In this document: piece by piece, positions 22,470 through 33,740 of the stretch
Position numbering within the stretch: position 1 is the first letter of the stretch
Layout: the number at the start of each line of letters is the position of its first letter
Source of the DNA: Gnetum montanum
Lineage: Eukaryota > Streptophyta > Gnetopsida > Gnetales > Gnetaceae
Direction: 5' to 3'
NCBI GenBank assembly: GCA_015680685.1
Contig: MNCI01014774.1
Coordinates: forward strand, 73,759 to 137,758
DNA: 64,000 nt
Translations under genes and position numbers: made by a program
Notes under the pieces: model-generated
What the model was told of the DNA's origin: nothing
The model's database searches: none
What the model saw: only the letters and a program-made list of their open reading frames with translations

Positions 22470-23446
22470 TGATGAGTGGCGAGGTACCCCTACACTCAAC
22501 CATATGAATACGAGCGTACACGCGCGATCCGGTCGAACTCCGTAGACTAAATGCGTTAAAGCCACAAGAAACACTTGGGGTTAATCATTCGTTGTCTTCC
22601 CAGGCTTGCTTGTAAGTGTCACGGTGTATGGTTAAGCAAGTCTAAGGTATATGATTTTTTTGGTCTTTTCACGTTTATCTCCTATGCTATCAGAGGAAAG
22701 GGTTGAGAAAACTAAACTAAATCTAACTAATGTCCTAGTCTAAATTAACTAGCGTCAGCATCCGTTCCCACTTGCTGGACATACCCTAAACTATGCAACT
22801 GCGGCTTACCAAACGCTAGCCGTTACTGGGATCGCCACACATAACGCAAGTGCTCGAAGTGGTCATACTGAGACACCTATTTAGCCTATGTGTGATAAGA
22901 AGCCGATTCCTTAGCTAGCCGTACACACCCGTGGGTGCTCGTAACTAAGTCGTACTTATCACACGTTCTAGCCTNNNNNNNNNNNNNNNNNNNNNNNNNN
23001 NNNNNNNNNNNNNNNNNNNNNNNNNNNNNNNNNNNNNNNNNNNNNNNNNNNNNNNNNNNNNNNNNNNNNNNNNNNNNNNNNNNNNNNNNNNNNNNNNNNN
23101 NNNNNNNNNNNNNNNNNNNNNNNNNNNAAACCACGTGCTGCAAGGTTTATCCAATCAAGTTCGTCTTTATTGCCGTACACAACTTGGGTTCAGGTTACAA
23201 GCTGCTCGAATAAAGAGCCGTTCACTCTAGGACTCCTACTGCGGGCACATGGGGAAAAATTCTAACTCTGGAGTGATCAATCTGCCAGAGCTTCGCTACT
23301 TCTAGCCAGGATTGGGAAATAAGGGGAGTGCCACCTCTTATTTATAGATATGACGGCGGACTGCGATATCGCGTACGCGATATCGCAGGAAAAGACGCAA
23401 TATTGTGTACGCGATATCACAGCACAGCGCATGTCGCGTCTCATCA
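22470..23446 (-). repeat. G2: solo LTR of family II, with target duplication
   Basis: On the minus strand it starts TGATGAGACGCG (23446) and ends CCTCGCCACTCATCA (22470), with perfect TGATGAG/CTCATCA ends. It is flanked by CTATC at 22465-22469 and 23447-23451, a 5-bp target duplication. It contains TATAAATA (23346-23339) and CGATATCGC palindromes upstream of it (about 23357-23415). It is interrupted by 153 N at 22975-23127. No internal domain, so it is a solo LTR left by LTR-LTR recombination. Confidence 0.9.
22975..23127. other. Assembly gap (153 N)
   Basis: Unknown bases inside solo LTR G2. Reading frames spanning it are artefacts. Confidence 0.99.
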
Positions 23447-24427
23447 CTATCCTTATGAATAGGGTTAAGCATAGCAACAAATTTTTGGGGATGGACAAAG
23501 GGGTATGCCAAAGTGGAACAAAGCCGCTAATCATGGTGAGCTTAGTTATTGCTAACAAGCTATAGAGCTAGCTGAAGATTTCCTGATGCCTCTATCAACT
23601 TCGCATCACTTATGTTGTCTAGCACATTGACATAGCATAGCTGCTTGCTATGTTGTGCTACGCTATGTAGCATAGCATAATGTAGCCACCAATTTAAATA
23701 GGAAACTTGGGTTGGAGTCAACAACATTTGCTAGAAGCCTTGGTGCACGCTGGGTTAATCTTTGGAGCATTTTATTGATTTGCATCTTTGCTATGCTATG
23801 CTATGGTACATAGCGTAGCAGTCAATGTAACATGCATCCCTATCAAAATTGTAGGGTTTCATGAGATAACTTTACTTGTGGTTCAAGGGCTATCTAAGAG
23901 AGGGTAGTTTTGGAAGCCACAATGTTGTTAGCTGCAGTTCTTTTGCCGAAATGACTTGGTAGAGGAGTCTTTGCATGTTTCTCCCTTGCTATGCTATGCT
24001 ATGCTATATAGCATAGCATAGCGTAGCACCCTATGTTGGCTAAATTCTAACTTTTCCTTGCATGAACATCTTGCAAAAGCTTGTATTCGGATACTTGATT
24101 GATTTTTTGAAGGCTTACTATGCTGCATAGTGTAGCAGAATTCTCTACTAGAAAACTTGCTGAACTATTTTGTCCATCCTAAACACTGTCAACAACTCCA
24201 AGCATGGTCTCTGGGTAGACTATCAGCTAGGCCAACTATCCATTTGTGTAGGTTGGTGAGTTCGGCAAGCCTGCCAGTCCTGGAAGTAGAAAACTTGTCA
24301 GATTGCACGGTCTATCTTTAGTGTCTACACTTTATTGCCCAATGATGAAGCTGCACTTGTCGAATCCTTTGCCTAAATTTCCAGACCTCACGAAAACATG
24401 GAGGTCCTAAAATTTTATGGTGTTTCA

Positions 24428-24445
24428 CTAGCCCCTCTTTGTCAA
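24428..24445 (-). other. Element D: polypurine tract
   Basis: The minus strand reads GACAAAGAGGGGCTAG directly before the LTR start TGAAAC, the expected place for plus-strand priming. This fixes D as a minus-strand element and this LTR as its 3' LTR. Confidence 0.7.
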
Positions 24446-25799
24446 CATTGAAAGGATAGGCCCAAGAAATGGAGACAAAGAATATGAAACATCATGAAAG
24501 ACAAGACACTAACATTGCTCTTCAATAATTGTCTAGATGTCACTTAGCTGTGCTTGAGAGTACTAGGATAGTCATGTAGGGAAAAGGGAAAGGATGGATC
24601 TGCAAGGATAGTTTCAGGAAGGGAAAGATGTAGCATAGTATGGTCCCTTGTTGGAGTGCTTGTGAGGGAGTCGATATGCATGGGCATATTCCTTTTGCAA
24701 GGTTCTAACCTCTTGTTAAAATGCTTAGAGATGGTCATTACGAAATAGCTGATGTGCCATTTGTTTTGGGCATATTTTTTTTGAGCTTTTGCTATTTTAC
24801 GTTTTTCTTTTGTTATTTTTCCATGTTCATTTGCAAACAATGTTGTTGTAGGACACGCGTTTCCTCCCTAGGATGAGTTGCATTACATCCACATGAGGCT
24901 TTGACCTACCTACAGATGTTTCCCATGCGGCGAGTTGCATTACATGTGTCATGGACTTTGCAGTTGATCATATGGGAAGGCTTTACAAGCATCAGGAAAA
25001 TTCGTAAAAAGAGGTGTGAGAGGGATAATTGTGAGTGTAAGAAGTGCATTAAAGGAGGTTAATGGGGAGGACAGGATGTGCACTCCCAAGTAGCCAAGAT
25101 AGTCAGGACAACCACCTTGGAATGATGTAGTGTTCTGCCACCTTGGTGAAATGCACCTTTGACTGATGCCCCTCTAGCACATACCTTGCAAGAACAATAG
25201 AGAATAAACCAGAAGAAACAACCATTAAAAAAATCAAGGCAAAGGTCTTGCTTGCTTTGGACACTGCTGGAGTAATGGATGTTGTTGCCGAAACATGGGA
25301 TGTCCAAACCAGAAAGGCCAACAGCAGTTCTGGTAGCATCAACGTGAAGAGGTTAGCACCGAGGATGCTAGGAGTTGCAGTGATGCGAGTGTTCAGGAAT
25401 CCATGCAAAAGGAAAACACTATGTAGTTCAGCTATAAGGTGAGATACCCAATAGTTGAATGTCTTTTGGGCTCGAGTGATGGAGGGGATTGGAGGATAGC
25501 AACTTTGTCGCTGTGCCACGATAGTGCTGGGGCTCCAGCAACAGGTGCTGACAATGGAAGCTACTACCAAGGTGATGGGCTATGGTGGCGGTAGCTCCGA
25601 AAGGTTAGTAAGATGTTAGAAAACATCTCTAGAGGATTAGCAAGATGCCAAGGGCAGTGATGTTACCTATATTCCAAAGAGTGTTTTCTTGGCATCATGA
25701 ATTGCATTCTAGAACTGCAACATCCCACTCCATGTTGGCACTGTGCACGCTTGCTTGCTTAAAGGGTCTTGGATGCATGCTGAGGATGTTATTCCATGA
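24446..25799 (-). mobile_element. Element D: 3' region between pol repeats and the LTR
   Basis: About 1.35 kb without recognised domains, apart from the uninterrupted minus frame at 25570-25103 listed separately. The 24840-24544 minus frame is lysine-rich and open but has no support. Confidence 0.5.
25103..25570 (-). CDS. Open frame of 155 codons in the D 3' region, unknown
   Basis: An uninterrupted frame in the sense direction of element D, starting MVVASIVSTCCWSPSTIVAQ. Residues about 72-92 (LGANLFTLMLPELLLAFLVW) and 111-131 (FALIFLMVVSSGLFSIVLARY) are hydrophobic enough to be membrane segments. I do not recognise the family. Being open in a region where every other D frame is broken is mildly notable, but the base composition could produce it by chance. 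Alternatives: an extra ORF of the element (some plant Ty3/gypsy elements carry env-like ORFs here), a captured host fragment, or noise. Confidence 0.25.
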   Translation of the reverse strand: MVVASIVSTCCWSPSTIVAQRQSCYPPIPSITRAQKTFNYWVSHLIAELHSVFLLHGFLNTRITATPSILGANLFTLMLPELLLAFLVWTSHVSATTSITPAVSKASKTFALIFLMVVSSGLFSIVLARYVLEGHQSKVHFTKVAEHYIIPRWLS

Positions 25800-26045
25800 A
25801 CCCAGTTTAAGGTCCTAGTAGACCATCAGATGTATTAGTTTAAGGTCCCAACAGACTGTGGTGTGCTAGTTTAAGGTCCTAGTAGACTATTGTGCTAGTT
25901 TATCATTGTAGCGGATGGTGGATGGGCCAGTTTAAGGTTGTAGCGGACCACCTATGCTAGTTTTACATCATAGCAGACATGCTTTGCCAGTTTTACATCA
26001 TGGCAGATGGTCTATGCTAGTTTATAGTCATAGCAAACTATTTTC
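25800..26045. repeat. Short repeats 3' of D pol
   Basis: About eight copies of a 28-35-bp unit with core GCTAGTTTAAGGTC..AGCAGACC. Read on the minus (element) strand the core is GGACCTTAAACTAG, related to the GGCCTAAAACTAG unit of B and C. Confidence 0.8.
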
Positions 26046-26061
26046 TTACCTTGCTCATGCA

Positions 26062-29000
26062 TCAAATGTAGTATGGCTTAAGATACAAGTGGTCCATATG
26101 ACTCACAAACTCCTTTTCATCCATGTCTGCTAGTTTGAAGGATCCATTCTCATACACTTTTGTGACCATGAATGGACCTTCCCAGTTTGTTGAGAACTTG
26201 GTCATATGTTCATGGACAGCCTTGAGAACAAGGTTCCCCTTTTTTATCAGTCATTGATATGGGTTTGCATGATGCTTCTACTATTGCCGTTCTTGATATC
26301 GCTTGATGTGGCCAAGTGTTTATGCATGCTCCTCCACTATGGAGTCGAGGTCAATGATCCTCAACTCATTATTTTGGGCTTCATTCATGACATTTGATAG
26401 GATCATTCGAAGTGATGGTACTTGCAGCTCAAGAGGTAACACCGCTTCAGATCCATAAACAAGGCTGTAAGGAGTTTTACCTATTGCTGTTCTCCATGTC
26501 ATTCTCTAAGCCCATAGCACATAGAGGATTTTCTCATGCCATTGCCTCTTGCTGTTGCTAAGCATCCTCTTAAAAAAGTTGATGATGGATTTGTTCATAG
26601 CTTCTGCCTATCCGTTTTCCTGCAGGTAGTATGGTGAGGAAAAGGATTACTTAATGCCAAGGTTTCTACAAAAGGTTTTGGTTTCCACACTACTAAACTA
26701 TGGTCCATTGTTTGTCACAATAGTCATGGGAAGCCCAAACCTTGTCACTATGTTATCCAATATAAAGTGGCAAACTTATTGAGATGTAGTCTTCCTATGG
26801 GGGGTAGCCTCTACCCACTTTGTAAAGTACTCAGTGGCACTGATGATGAAGCTATGCCCTATGGAAGAGTGACGTGTGATAGGTCCTATAATGTCTAGTC
26901 CCCATCATTGGAATGGCCACGTGATCTATGTAGGGTGCAACTCATTAGGTGAAATGTGTATAAGATTTGCATATCATTGGCACGTGTTACAAGTTATAAC
27001 TTTGGCAAGGCAATCTTATTCCTTATGGGGTCAGTAATACCCTAGGTGTCTGATTTTTGCTGCCATGGCCCTAGGGGCTATGTGTCCTCCGCATATTCCT
27101 TCATGGAACTCATTAATGATCTTTTGTGCTTGTTCCTCATTTATGCATGCTAGCAATATCTCATTAAAGGAACTTTTGCATAAGACGTTATCTCCCATAA
27201 GTACATATTGCTGAGCATGCTTTCAGATTGCATCCCTTTGGGTAGATGTCAATCCGCGTGGGGATTCACCATGTTGTAGATAGGCTTTAATGTTGATGTA
27301 CCACTCTTGGGTATCGATAGCACTTACAAAGGCAACATGCACTACTTGAGTGATAGGCTTCGTACTCTTGGTTATTGAAGTGGGAAAAGTTGTGAGTAGG
27401 TGTGGTGGCATATTTAATGCTAGTGTGGCTAAGGAATTTGCTACGGTGCTTTCATTTTGTGGCACATGTTGGACATCTATTGTGGTAAACTATTTGAGCA
27501 AAATTTGGCTAGGTCGCAATAGGATTGCAGATGAGTAGCTTTGCAGGCATAGACCTCAGTGATTTTATTGACAATGAGTTGTGAATCACCTCGAATTGCT
27601 AGGTGTTGAATTTTTAATTCTCAGGTTGCTAAGAGGCCCCTAAGGAGTCCTTCGTACTCTACCATGTTATTTGTACAAAGGAATATGAAACGATAAGAAA
27701 ACAATTGAATGTCCCTAGAGGGGAACCTAATGATAGTAGCTGCACTACCACCTCGCATAGTCAAGGCACCATTGAAATGCAAAGTAGCCTCAAAATGTAA
27801 TGGGATAGAGTTGATGGTGTTAACGTGCTCGTCATGGAATTCAGGTTCTATGGTTGCCTAATCATCAACAGGTGAGGTTGTGAGTTTTGTAGCTATGGCT
27901 TGTCCTTTCATTGACAATTGGGTTACATAATATAAATTGAATTCCACGGTTATAGCTTTCCACCAGGGTATCCTGCTACTTTTGTATAGATTGTTTGTGA
28001 TAGCCCAGAGTACATTACTTTTACATATAATGTTAACTTTGCTATGAAATAGATAATACCTCCACTTTTTCAATGAAAACACTAGGACGAGGCAATTTCT
28101 TTCCACCTCATTGTACTTTGCCTTGTATGCTATCAATGCATGACTCAGGTAATAAATTGGAATGTCAAAGTCGTCATCTCTTCTCTGACATAACAGTGCT
28201 GCAATAGACGTGTCTAAGGTGGAAAGGTAGATGTAGAAAGGATTATCCCTCTATGGTGGGTAAACATTTGGGAGGTGTAAAAGCTATTTCTTTAGGTCAT
28301 CGAAGGCTTTCTGGCATTGTGTTGTTCATTTGAAGTCAACCCCTTTCTTTAGTAAGTGTTGCATGGGGTGTAACTTGTTAGTCAACTTTGCTATAAACCT
28401 TCTAATGAATTATACCCTAACTTGCAACCTACTCAATTCTTTAAGGTTAGTAGGGGGTGCTAGATTAATGATGGCATTAACTTTGTGAGGGTCCACTCAT
28501 ATTCCAGCCTTTGACACTACAAACCCTAGCATGCATCCAGTTTTTACCACGAAGACATACTTCTTTGGATTGAGGTGTAGGTCATGCATTTGGTAGCGTT
28601 TGAGAACTACACCTAGATCATTGGGATGGTTAATAGTCTCTTTAGATTGTACCACTATGTCATCCACATAGTCTTTTAGTGTTTCTAGGATGTAATCACT
28701 AAAGATGTATGTCATGGCTCTTTGGTAGGTTGCTCCGACGTTTTTGAGTCCAAAGGGCATCATAGTGTAACAGAAGGTACCCCATGGGGTCATGAAAGTG
28801 GTTGTTAACTAATGCTCTGAGTTGATATGAATTTGATTGTAGCTGAAGAAATCATCCATGAAGGATAGTAGAGCATGACCAGCCATAGTGTCAATAAGTT
28901 GATCAATACTAAGCAGTGGGAAGTCATCTTTGATCGTTGCTTTGTTTAGATCCCAGAAGTCTATACAGATTCATATTCCTCTAATTTTCTTAGAAACTAC

Positions 29001-29560
29001 AATAATGTTCGACACCCATTCTGAGTAATCAACTGCCTGGATGAAACCAACCTAATACAACTTAGTGATTTCATCGCGTAAGGCCAGTCCGATCTTTGGT
29101 TTAATTTTGTGAGCCTTTTGTTTAACTACCTTCATACGTTGGTCTAAGAAAATGTTATGCTGTATAAGCCTTGGATCTAAGCCTATCATGTCATTATAGG
29201 ACCACACAAATACCTCAATGTTATCTTGAAGGATCTTGGATACATCTATATGCGTTTGTGAATCTAGGAGGGAGCTAAGTTTTAACATCTTTATTTTCCC
29301 CCTGGATCTAGTCACAGGCATTTCAATGAGAGGGTCCTTAGTTACATCCCTGGCCTCTAAATCTAAGGCTTGGACCAGATGTTTGGGCCAGTCTGGGAAT
29401 CTTTCTAAGGACACCACAATGTTATCAGTGGATGATTCCTAGTCTATTGACTCTGGGTTTAATTGTCTTGTAAGCTCACCATGTGGGCCTATCAAGGCTA
29501 GAAGTGAAGATAGATCACGATGCATGGCCATTCTTGTCAACCTTCCATAATAAGATAAAA
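26062..29560 (-). pseudogene. Element D: pol (RT - RNase H - second RNase H - integrase), decayed
   Basis: Tat-type polyprotein on the minus strand. RT begins with VFVWSYNDMIGLDPRL (about 29230), then GTFCYTMMPFGLKNV (28790) and the intact catalytic YVDDI at 28670-28657. RNase H (about 28190-27990) has YKAKYNEVERNCLVLVFSLKKW. A second, archaeal-type RNase H follows (about 27840-27550: CTNNMVEYEGLL, RGDSQLIVNKI), a mark of Tat/Ogre elements. Integrase (27470-26062) has the zinc finger residues H..H..C..C (HEGICGGH, ITCNTC), a core in which the first Asp context reads SATEYFTKWVEA (Glu for Asp) and the second reads TNNGP (Asn for Asp), and a C-terminal end at TGA 26062. Stops include many TAG. 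Upstream to about 29640 there is weaker coding. No gag-protease precedes it; instead repeats and the antisense gene do. Confidence 0.9.
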
Positions 29561-29674
29561 TCCAAGTCAAGTGATACTTGTTTGTAGCAACAACGCATAG
29601 TAAACATTTGCAAAGCAATAATGAGATACGAAATGGCTGCAATAATTGACAAGTGTGAGATAAAATTTACAAGT

Positions 29675-29935
29675 TGCTAGTTTAAGGTCGTAGCAGACCG
29701 CCTGGATGCAGAGTTGTGGTTTAAAACTGCTAGTTTAAGGTCTTTGCAAACCACTAACTTGGTCAAATTGTGAGTTGTAACTATTAGTTTAAGGTCTTTA
29801 TGGACCATTAACAGGTTAGGTTTGTAAGTGGAAACTATTAGTTTAAGGTCTTTATGGACCGCTAATGGGTTATTCTTGCAAAGGTAAGTTGCTAGTTTAA
29901 GGTGGGACAAAAGTTTTGATTGGGTCCACCTACTA
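29675..29935. repeat. Short repeats between D pol and the antisense gene
   Basis: Five copies of a 50-57-bp unit with core TAGTTTAAGGTCTTTATGGACC. They are the same family as the 25800-26045 array and the B and C arrays. They lie between the 5' end of D pol (-) and the promoter of the antisense gene (+). Confidence 0.8.
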
Positions 29936-30039
29936 TGATGCAAACAGTGATGCTACGCTATGGCATGAGTGCTATGCTATATGAAGCATCCCACATTAAT
30001 CGTGGTGCGAAAATGGCAAGTTCCTTTCACCGCGTTGGC

Positions 30040-30048
30040 TATAAATAG
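30040..30048 (+). promoter_or_regulatory. TATA box of the element D antisense gene
   Basis: TATAAATAG in the context TTGGCTATAAATAGGGG, 139 bp before the first ATG (30179). It is outside any LTR and faces away from D pol, so the antisense gene seems to have its own Pol II promoter. An AGGGGT/ACCCCT inverted repeat follows at once (30047-30060). GCTACGCTA motifs lie upstream at 29950-29990. Confidence 0.6.
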
Positions 30049-30178
30049 GGGTTTACCCCTAGTAAACATGTCATTTTCATTATAAGAATGCAGAGCCCAT
30101 ATCCAGAGTGTAGAGTAGTTGTATTGATAAAGAGTAAGGAAATTTAGTGTAGCAATTAATAGAGAATTTGCAACCAAG

Positions 30179-33100
30179 ATGATGGCACCTAAAGGAGAAT
30201 GCAAACACTACGCGCTCGCCAAGGTGGACGAGGTGAAAGACACCCTGTGGCGTCTATCGCAGTATGAGAAGAGACTTTGTTGGCCCGGTAAGTTGCTACG
30301 CTACCTTTGTTTTCTAGGCTGTTGTTGTTGTCTCTTTTTTTTTGTAATGAAATCTATGTCTTCTGTCACCGTTTTGGTTGCCATTTTGGCTATTACACTG
30401 CTACTGTTGCCAATTCGATTGTGGTGGGTGTACGGACGCTACGCAAATGTTTCTTGCAGTATTGCCAAGACTTCCATTGTTGTGACTGCCTCACCATAGA
30501 GGTTTAGGTGATCTTGGCAACCTAACACGTGAATAGCATAGCGTACGGCCATCAAGATGGTTTGGCCATGTGTCATATTGACAACATAACAAGTGTTTAA
30601 CACAGCATAGCATGAATTGTTTTATATGGTAGAAGATTGGTTGAAATGGGAGTAGCATATTAAATTATTTCTTACTTGAAATTCACATTTAATTTTTTTT
30701 CTTACACTAGGTCAATGTGTTGTAAGACCTTTAGACCAATGGATCGGTAATATCATGTTGCTACGCTATTGATCTTATGGTTCTATTGGTGAATATGCCT
30801 TTGTTATAAATCTGTTATATTGTTGTGCCTATTTTGTTAGTATGTTTGTTATGTGCATCGTGTGACAGTTAATATAAGGCATAGCCAGCATTGCTATGTT
30901 GTGTGATGCCTGATGGCCATGCTACGTTGCAAATGCTATTTTGTTACATTGTTTGTAATATTTGAAGAAAGGGGGCTTATGCTATGCTACATGCAAAGAA
31001 AGGGTTATGCTATGCTATTTTCAAATGGATAATCATGCTACGCTACATGTGAACTCCACTCAAACATAATGCTAACATTTGCCATTTTGTTGTGTAGGGT
31101 GATGTGAAGACCCATTTTGATTATTCTAGAAATTGTAAGGGTTTTGTGCTACCTATGTGAATTGGTGGCTAACATTCCTCTGCCCCATGCACATGTGGAG
31201 AAGTAGGCAATCTGGTTCCAGGAAGGCACATGGGACTTCCTTCAATTTCTCCTCTAGCACTTTAGTGTGATCATTTGGTCACACTTATCAGCAGAGATAG
31301 CAGCCACAATTATAGAAACCCTATTCCCTAGGGCAAATCGATGTATTCTGAAATTTCAAACTAATGGGTCAATCAAGGGCGAGTAGGCAGAAGGATCCAA
31401 CTAGCATCCAAAAATCCTGAGATGCTTGAGTTGGATCTAGGAAATGCCTTAATATAAATGTTATCACCTGTACAACACGTTTTTTGTTGCCCGTCACATG
31501 GGCACCTATTTCAGAACCCACTAGGAACCATTTATTTTGCTGACGGGTGATTTTTGTAAATGTATTATGTTACATAATGCAATGCATGCTATGTTAGGAA
31601 ACAATGTTAATAGTGTATGTACTTTTTTTTTGTGTTACTAGGTTTTATATCGACAAGATTGGGCTTCACGGTGATACTGATGCCTTGGCTTTGGCATAGA
31701 TGGCCTTGCAGGAGTTTTCCTCCATTGGAAATGTGAGTGTCAGCATAATAGGAAAATGTGGGGGTGAGTACAAAACCTATCCAACCTGGTACTCCTAGTT
31801 TTATAGGAAGTGTAAGGAGGCTAGTTGGTTGACTAGGGATTGGGCATCCCTTAGGTCGATCACCATTGAAGATGTGTTGGTGGATCTCGCATTGTTCTCA
31901 TCATCATTTAAACCTGGTATGCTAGACCATGAATTTATATTTGCATATTCGAGTGTTGTTTCATCTTTCTTCTATTTTTTTTGTTCAACTCTTTTTTTGT
32001 CAAATTGCTACAGTGGCGAAGAAATCCCAGGAGGTCACCGTGATCACCTCTCGACATAATGAGGTCAACATCTATTTCAAGTATGGGGAGGTGGATGAGA
32101 CCCAATGCTCGCTTTGCAATGGGGCCTAGGACTTGATCATCAACAAACTTTGGGATGCTGGGCTCATGGAGTTCTTAGCCATCAACCTAAGCATCCTTGC
32201 TATAGAAATGCTTGCCTTATCCGACTCCTTTTCCAAAAGAGCAAACTACTTCCACACACATGTCCACGGTGTGCTAGTTGTGCTTGAGGTTAATGACCAA
32301 CTATTTGTGGATCTCTTCGGTGTCCCTTCTAATGGCCTCCCCATGGGAGAAAAGACCAAAAAGGAGGTAAACCATTAGGGGGAAATTGAGGAGTGGCTAG
32401 GGGCGGTGAAGGATCAAAAGGGGATCCATATTGAAGAGGCCAAGCTAAAAGTGGCCAAAAAAGTTTACCCCATCTTTTGTGGCCGTGCTTTCCCCAAGCT
32501 ACTCTCCCAAGGAAACATCATTGGGATCGAGCAAGCTTGGATAATGAGAGAATTCATGGAAGAGGGGGCTCGTTACAATTGGGCCAAGCATATTTGCAAA
32601 GGTCTGCAGGCTGAAATGGTCAAGCTTTGTAAAAAGCGTAAATTTGGTTTCAATGTGCATCATGCCTTCTTTGTAGCCTTCTTGAAATGCTTCATGGAAA
32701 TCTTGTTAGTTCATGAGAATGGAGTCTGGGTGCTACAAAATCATAACTAGATTTCCAAACCATGGATTTAGCAAGTCTTCCATACCACCCAATCCTAGGA
32801 TCCCCCAGAAGCTATTGGGGAATCGTTTTCAATGACTACCAGGGATCAGGTGGCACGCAACTTCCATGGCCAAGACAGTGTAGGAGAGGTGCCCCCTACT
32901 ACTAATAGTAGTGTATCAAAGGGGAAATGCCTCATTGCAAAGATGGTGGCAACTAAGTTGCAGTGCAAAAGGTCTCGCCCGGCTGAGGATCCTTCTTGTA
33001 TGGATGAATAAAGGGGGCAGAAACTGTTGTTCAAGCTTCATAGAATGTAGCCTCCCATTGGTAAATGCTTCCTCTTTTTATTTATTTGTTGCCTTTTTTG

Positions 33101-33475
33101 TTTGGTTAATGATCGCTACTTTGTGCTATGCTAGGTAGCGTAGGATAGCGTAGCATTTGTTTCAAGTTAGTATGCTTTCGCCCAATGTGACCATGCTTTA
33201 TTAGCAGAGGAAGAAGAAGAAGAAGAAGGTGAAGAAGAGGTGACAGTGCCTGAAATAGGGGTGACTAATAAAGATGCAAGGGCCCCAGCCACAAAGGAAA
33301 GGGCCCCAATCAAGGAAGAAGAAGCTCTTACTGAAAAGCAAAGGACTCCCACCAATGAGGAGAATGCTCCTGCTAACTGGCCTGGATAAGGTAACACGAG
33401 GCATTGCATTCAAGGAGAAAGATGCATCATAGTGTTGAACTTAGGCTAAGTTGGAGGATGCAGTGGCCTTAGAAC
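30179..33475 (+). pseudogene. Element D antisense multi-exon gene (aORF)
   Basis: Plus strand, opposite to D pol. Exon 1 30179-30287 (MMAPKGECKHYALAKVDEVK, donor GTAAGT); exon 2 31098-31546 (after TTGTGTAG); exon 3 31642-31916 (donor GTATGC); exon 4 32014-33060 (after GCTACAG; NIYFKYGEVDETQCSL, THVHGVLVVLEVNDQLFVDL, FNVHHAFFVAFLKCFMEILL); exon 5 from 33208 (Glu-rich EEEEEEEGEEEV) to about 33475. Exon lengths and positions match the minus-strand gene of B. Introns hold GCTACGCTA motifs. Exons 6-8, known from B and C, are missing here. TAG stops break exons 2-4, so this copy is dead, and the exon 1/2 phase is also off. Function unknown: possibly related to putative plant transposon proteins; no catalytic motif was recognised. 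It could instead be a captured host gene. Confidence 0.75.
30288..31097 (+). other. Intron 1 of the D antisense gene, rich in GCTACGCTA motifs
   Basis: From GTAAGT to TTGTGTAG. It contains at least seven GCTACGCTA or GCTATGCTA motifs (for example 30294-30303, 30970-31020, 31036-31045). No other coding support. Confidence 0.55.
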
Positions 33476-33740
33476 TGTGATGTCCCTTCCTTTGGTCATG
33501 TCTAAAGAAGGAATGCTTTCAATGTTTTAGAGGATTCCCATTATGGTTGATAGTAGTAGCACAAGTAACATTCATGGGTTGATGCTGTGGTGCAAACCTT
33601 TTGGGTATAATTGATGGCAATGTAGAAGGAGGTGAAGGGTGAGAATATTAAAATTGAGGAGAAGTGTAAGACACATGAGGGGGTGATTTTTTTGAAGAGG
33701 ATATGCACTGATAGTATTTAGGAGAATGATAACTATGAAA
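33476..33740. other. Junction region between inverted elements D and C
   Basis: No coding or LTR match recognised. Somewhere here D ends (aORF exons 6-8 missing) and C begins without the first 150 or so bases of its LTR. Confidence 0.5.

Larger units (their letters stand above)
21648..24427 (-). repeat. Element D: 3' LTR (family I), split by solo LTR G2
   Basis: Minus-strand LTR starting TGAAACACCATAAAATTTTAGG at 24427 and ending TTTAGTTGCAACA at 21648. The two parts are 24427-23452 and 22469-21648 (about 1.8 kb together). The C LTR shows the uninterrupted form across the insertion point (CATAAGGATAGGAAAGACATA). TATA box at 22259-22252. GCTATGCTA palindromes lie at about 23637-23683, 23790-23820, 23988-24030 and 24117-24136. 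By eye the second part is about 90 percent identical to the C LTR. Confidence 0.85.

Noticed and set aside
22886-23213. Open frames running through the N gaps at 22975 and 52724
   Set aside because: They exist only because N is not read as stop.
31642-32770. Shared TAG codons as programmed readthrough or a changed code
   Set aside because: TAA, TGA and frameshifts also occur, and nuclear plant genes use the standard code; decay explains them.
30179-33475. Antisense gene as an ordinary host gene between elements
   Set aside because: The same gene lies at the same relative place and strand after gag-protease and repeats in B and C, so it travels with the element. Host origin in the distant past remains possible.
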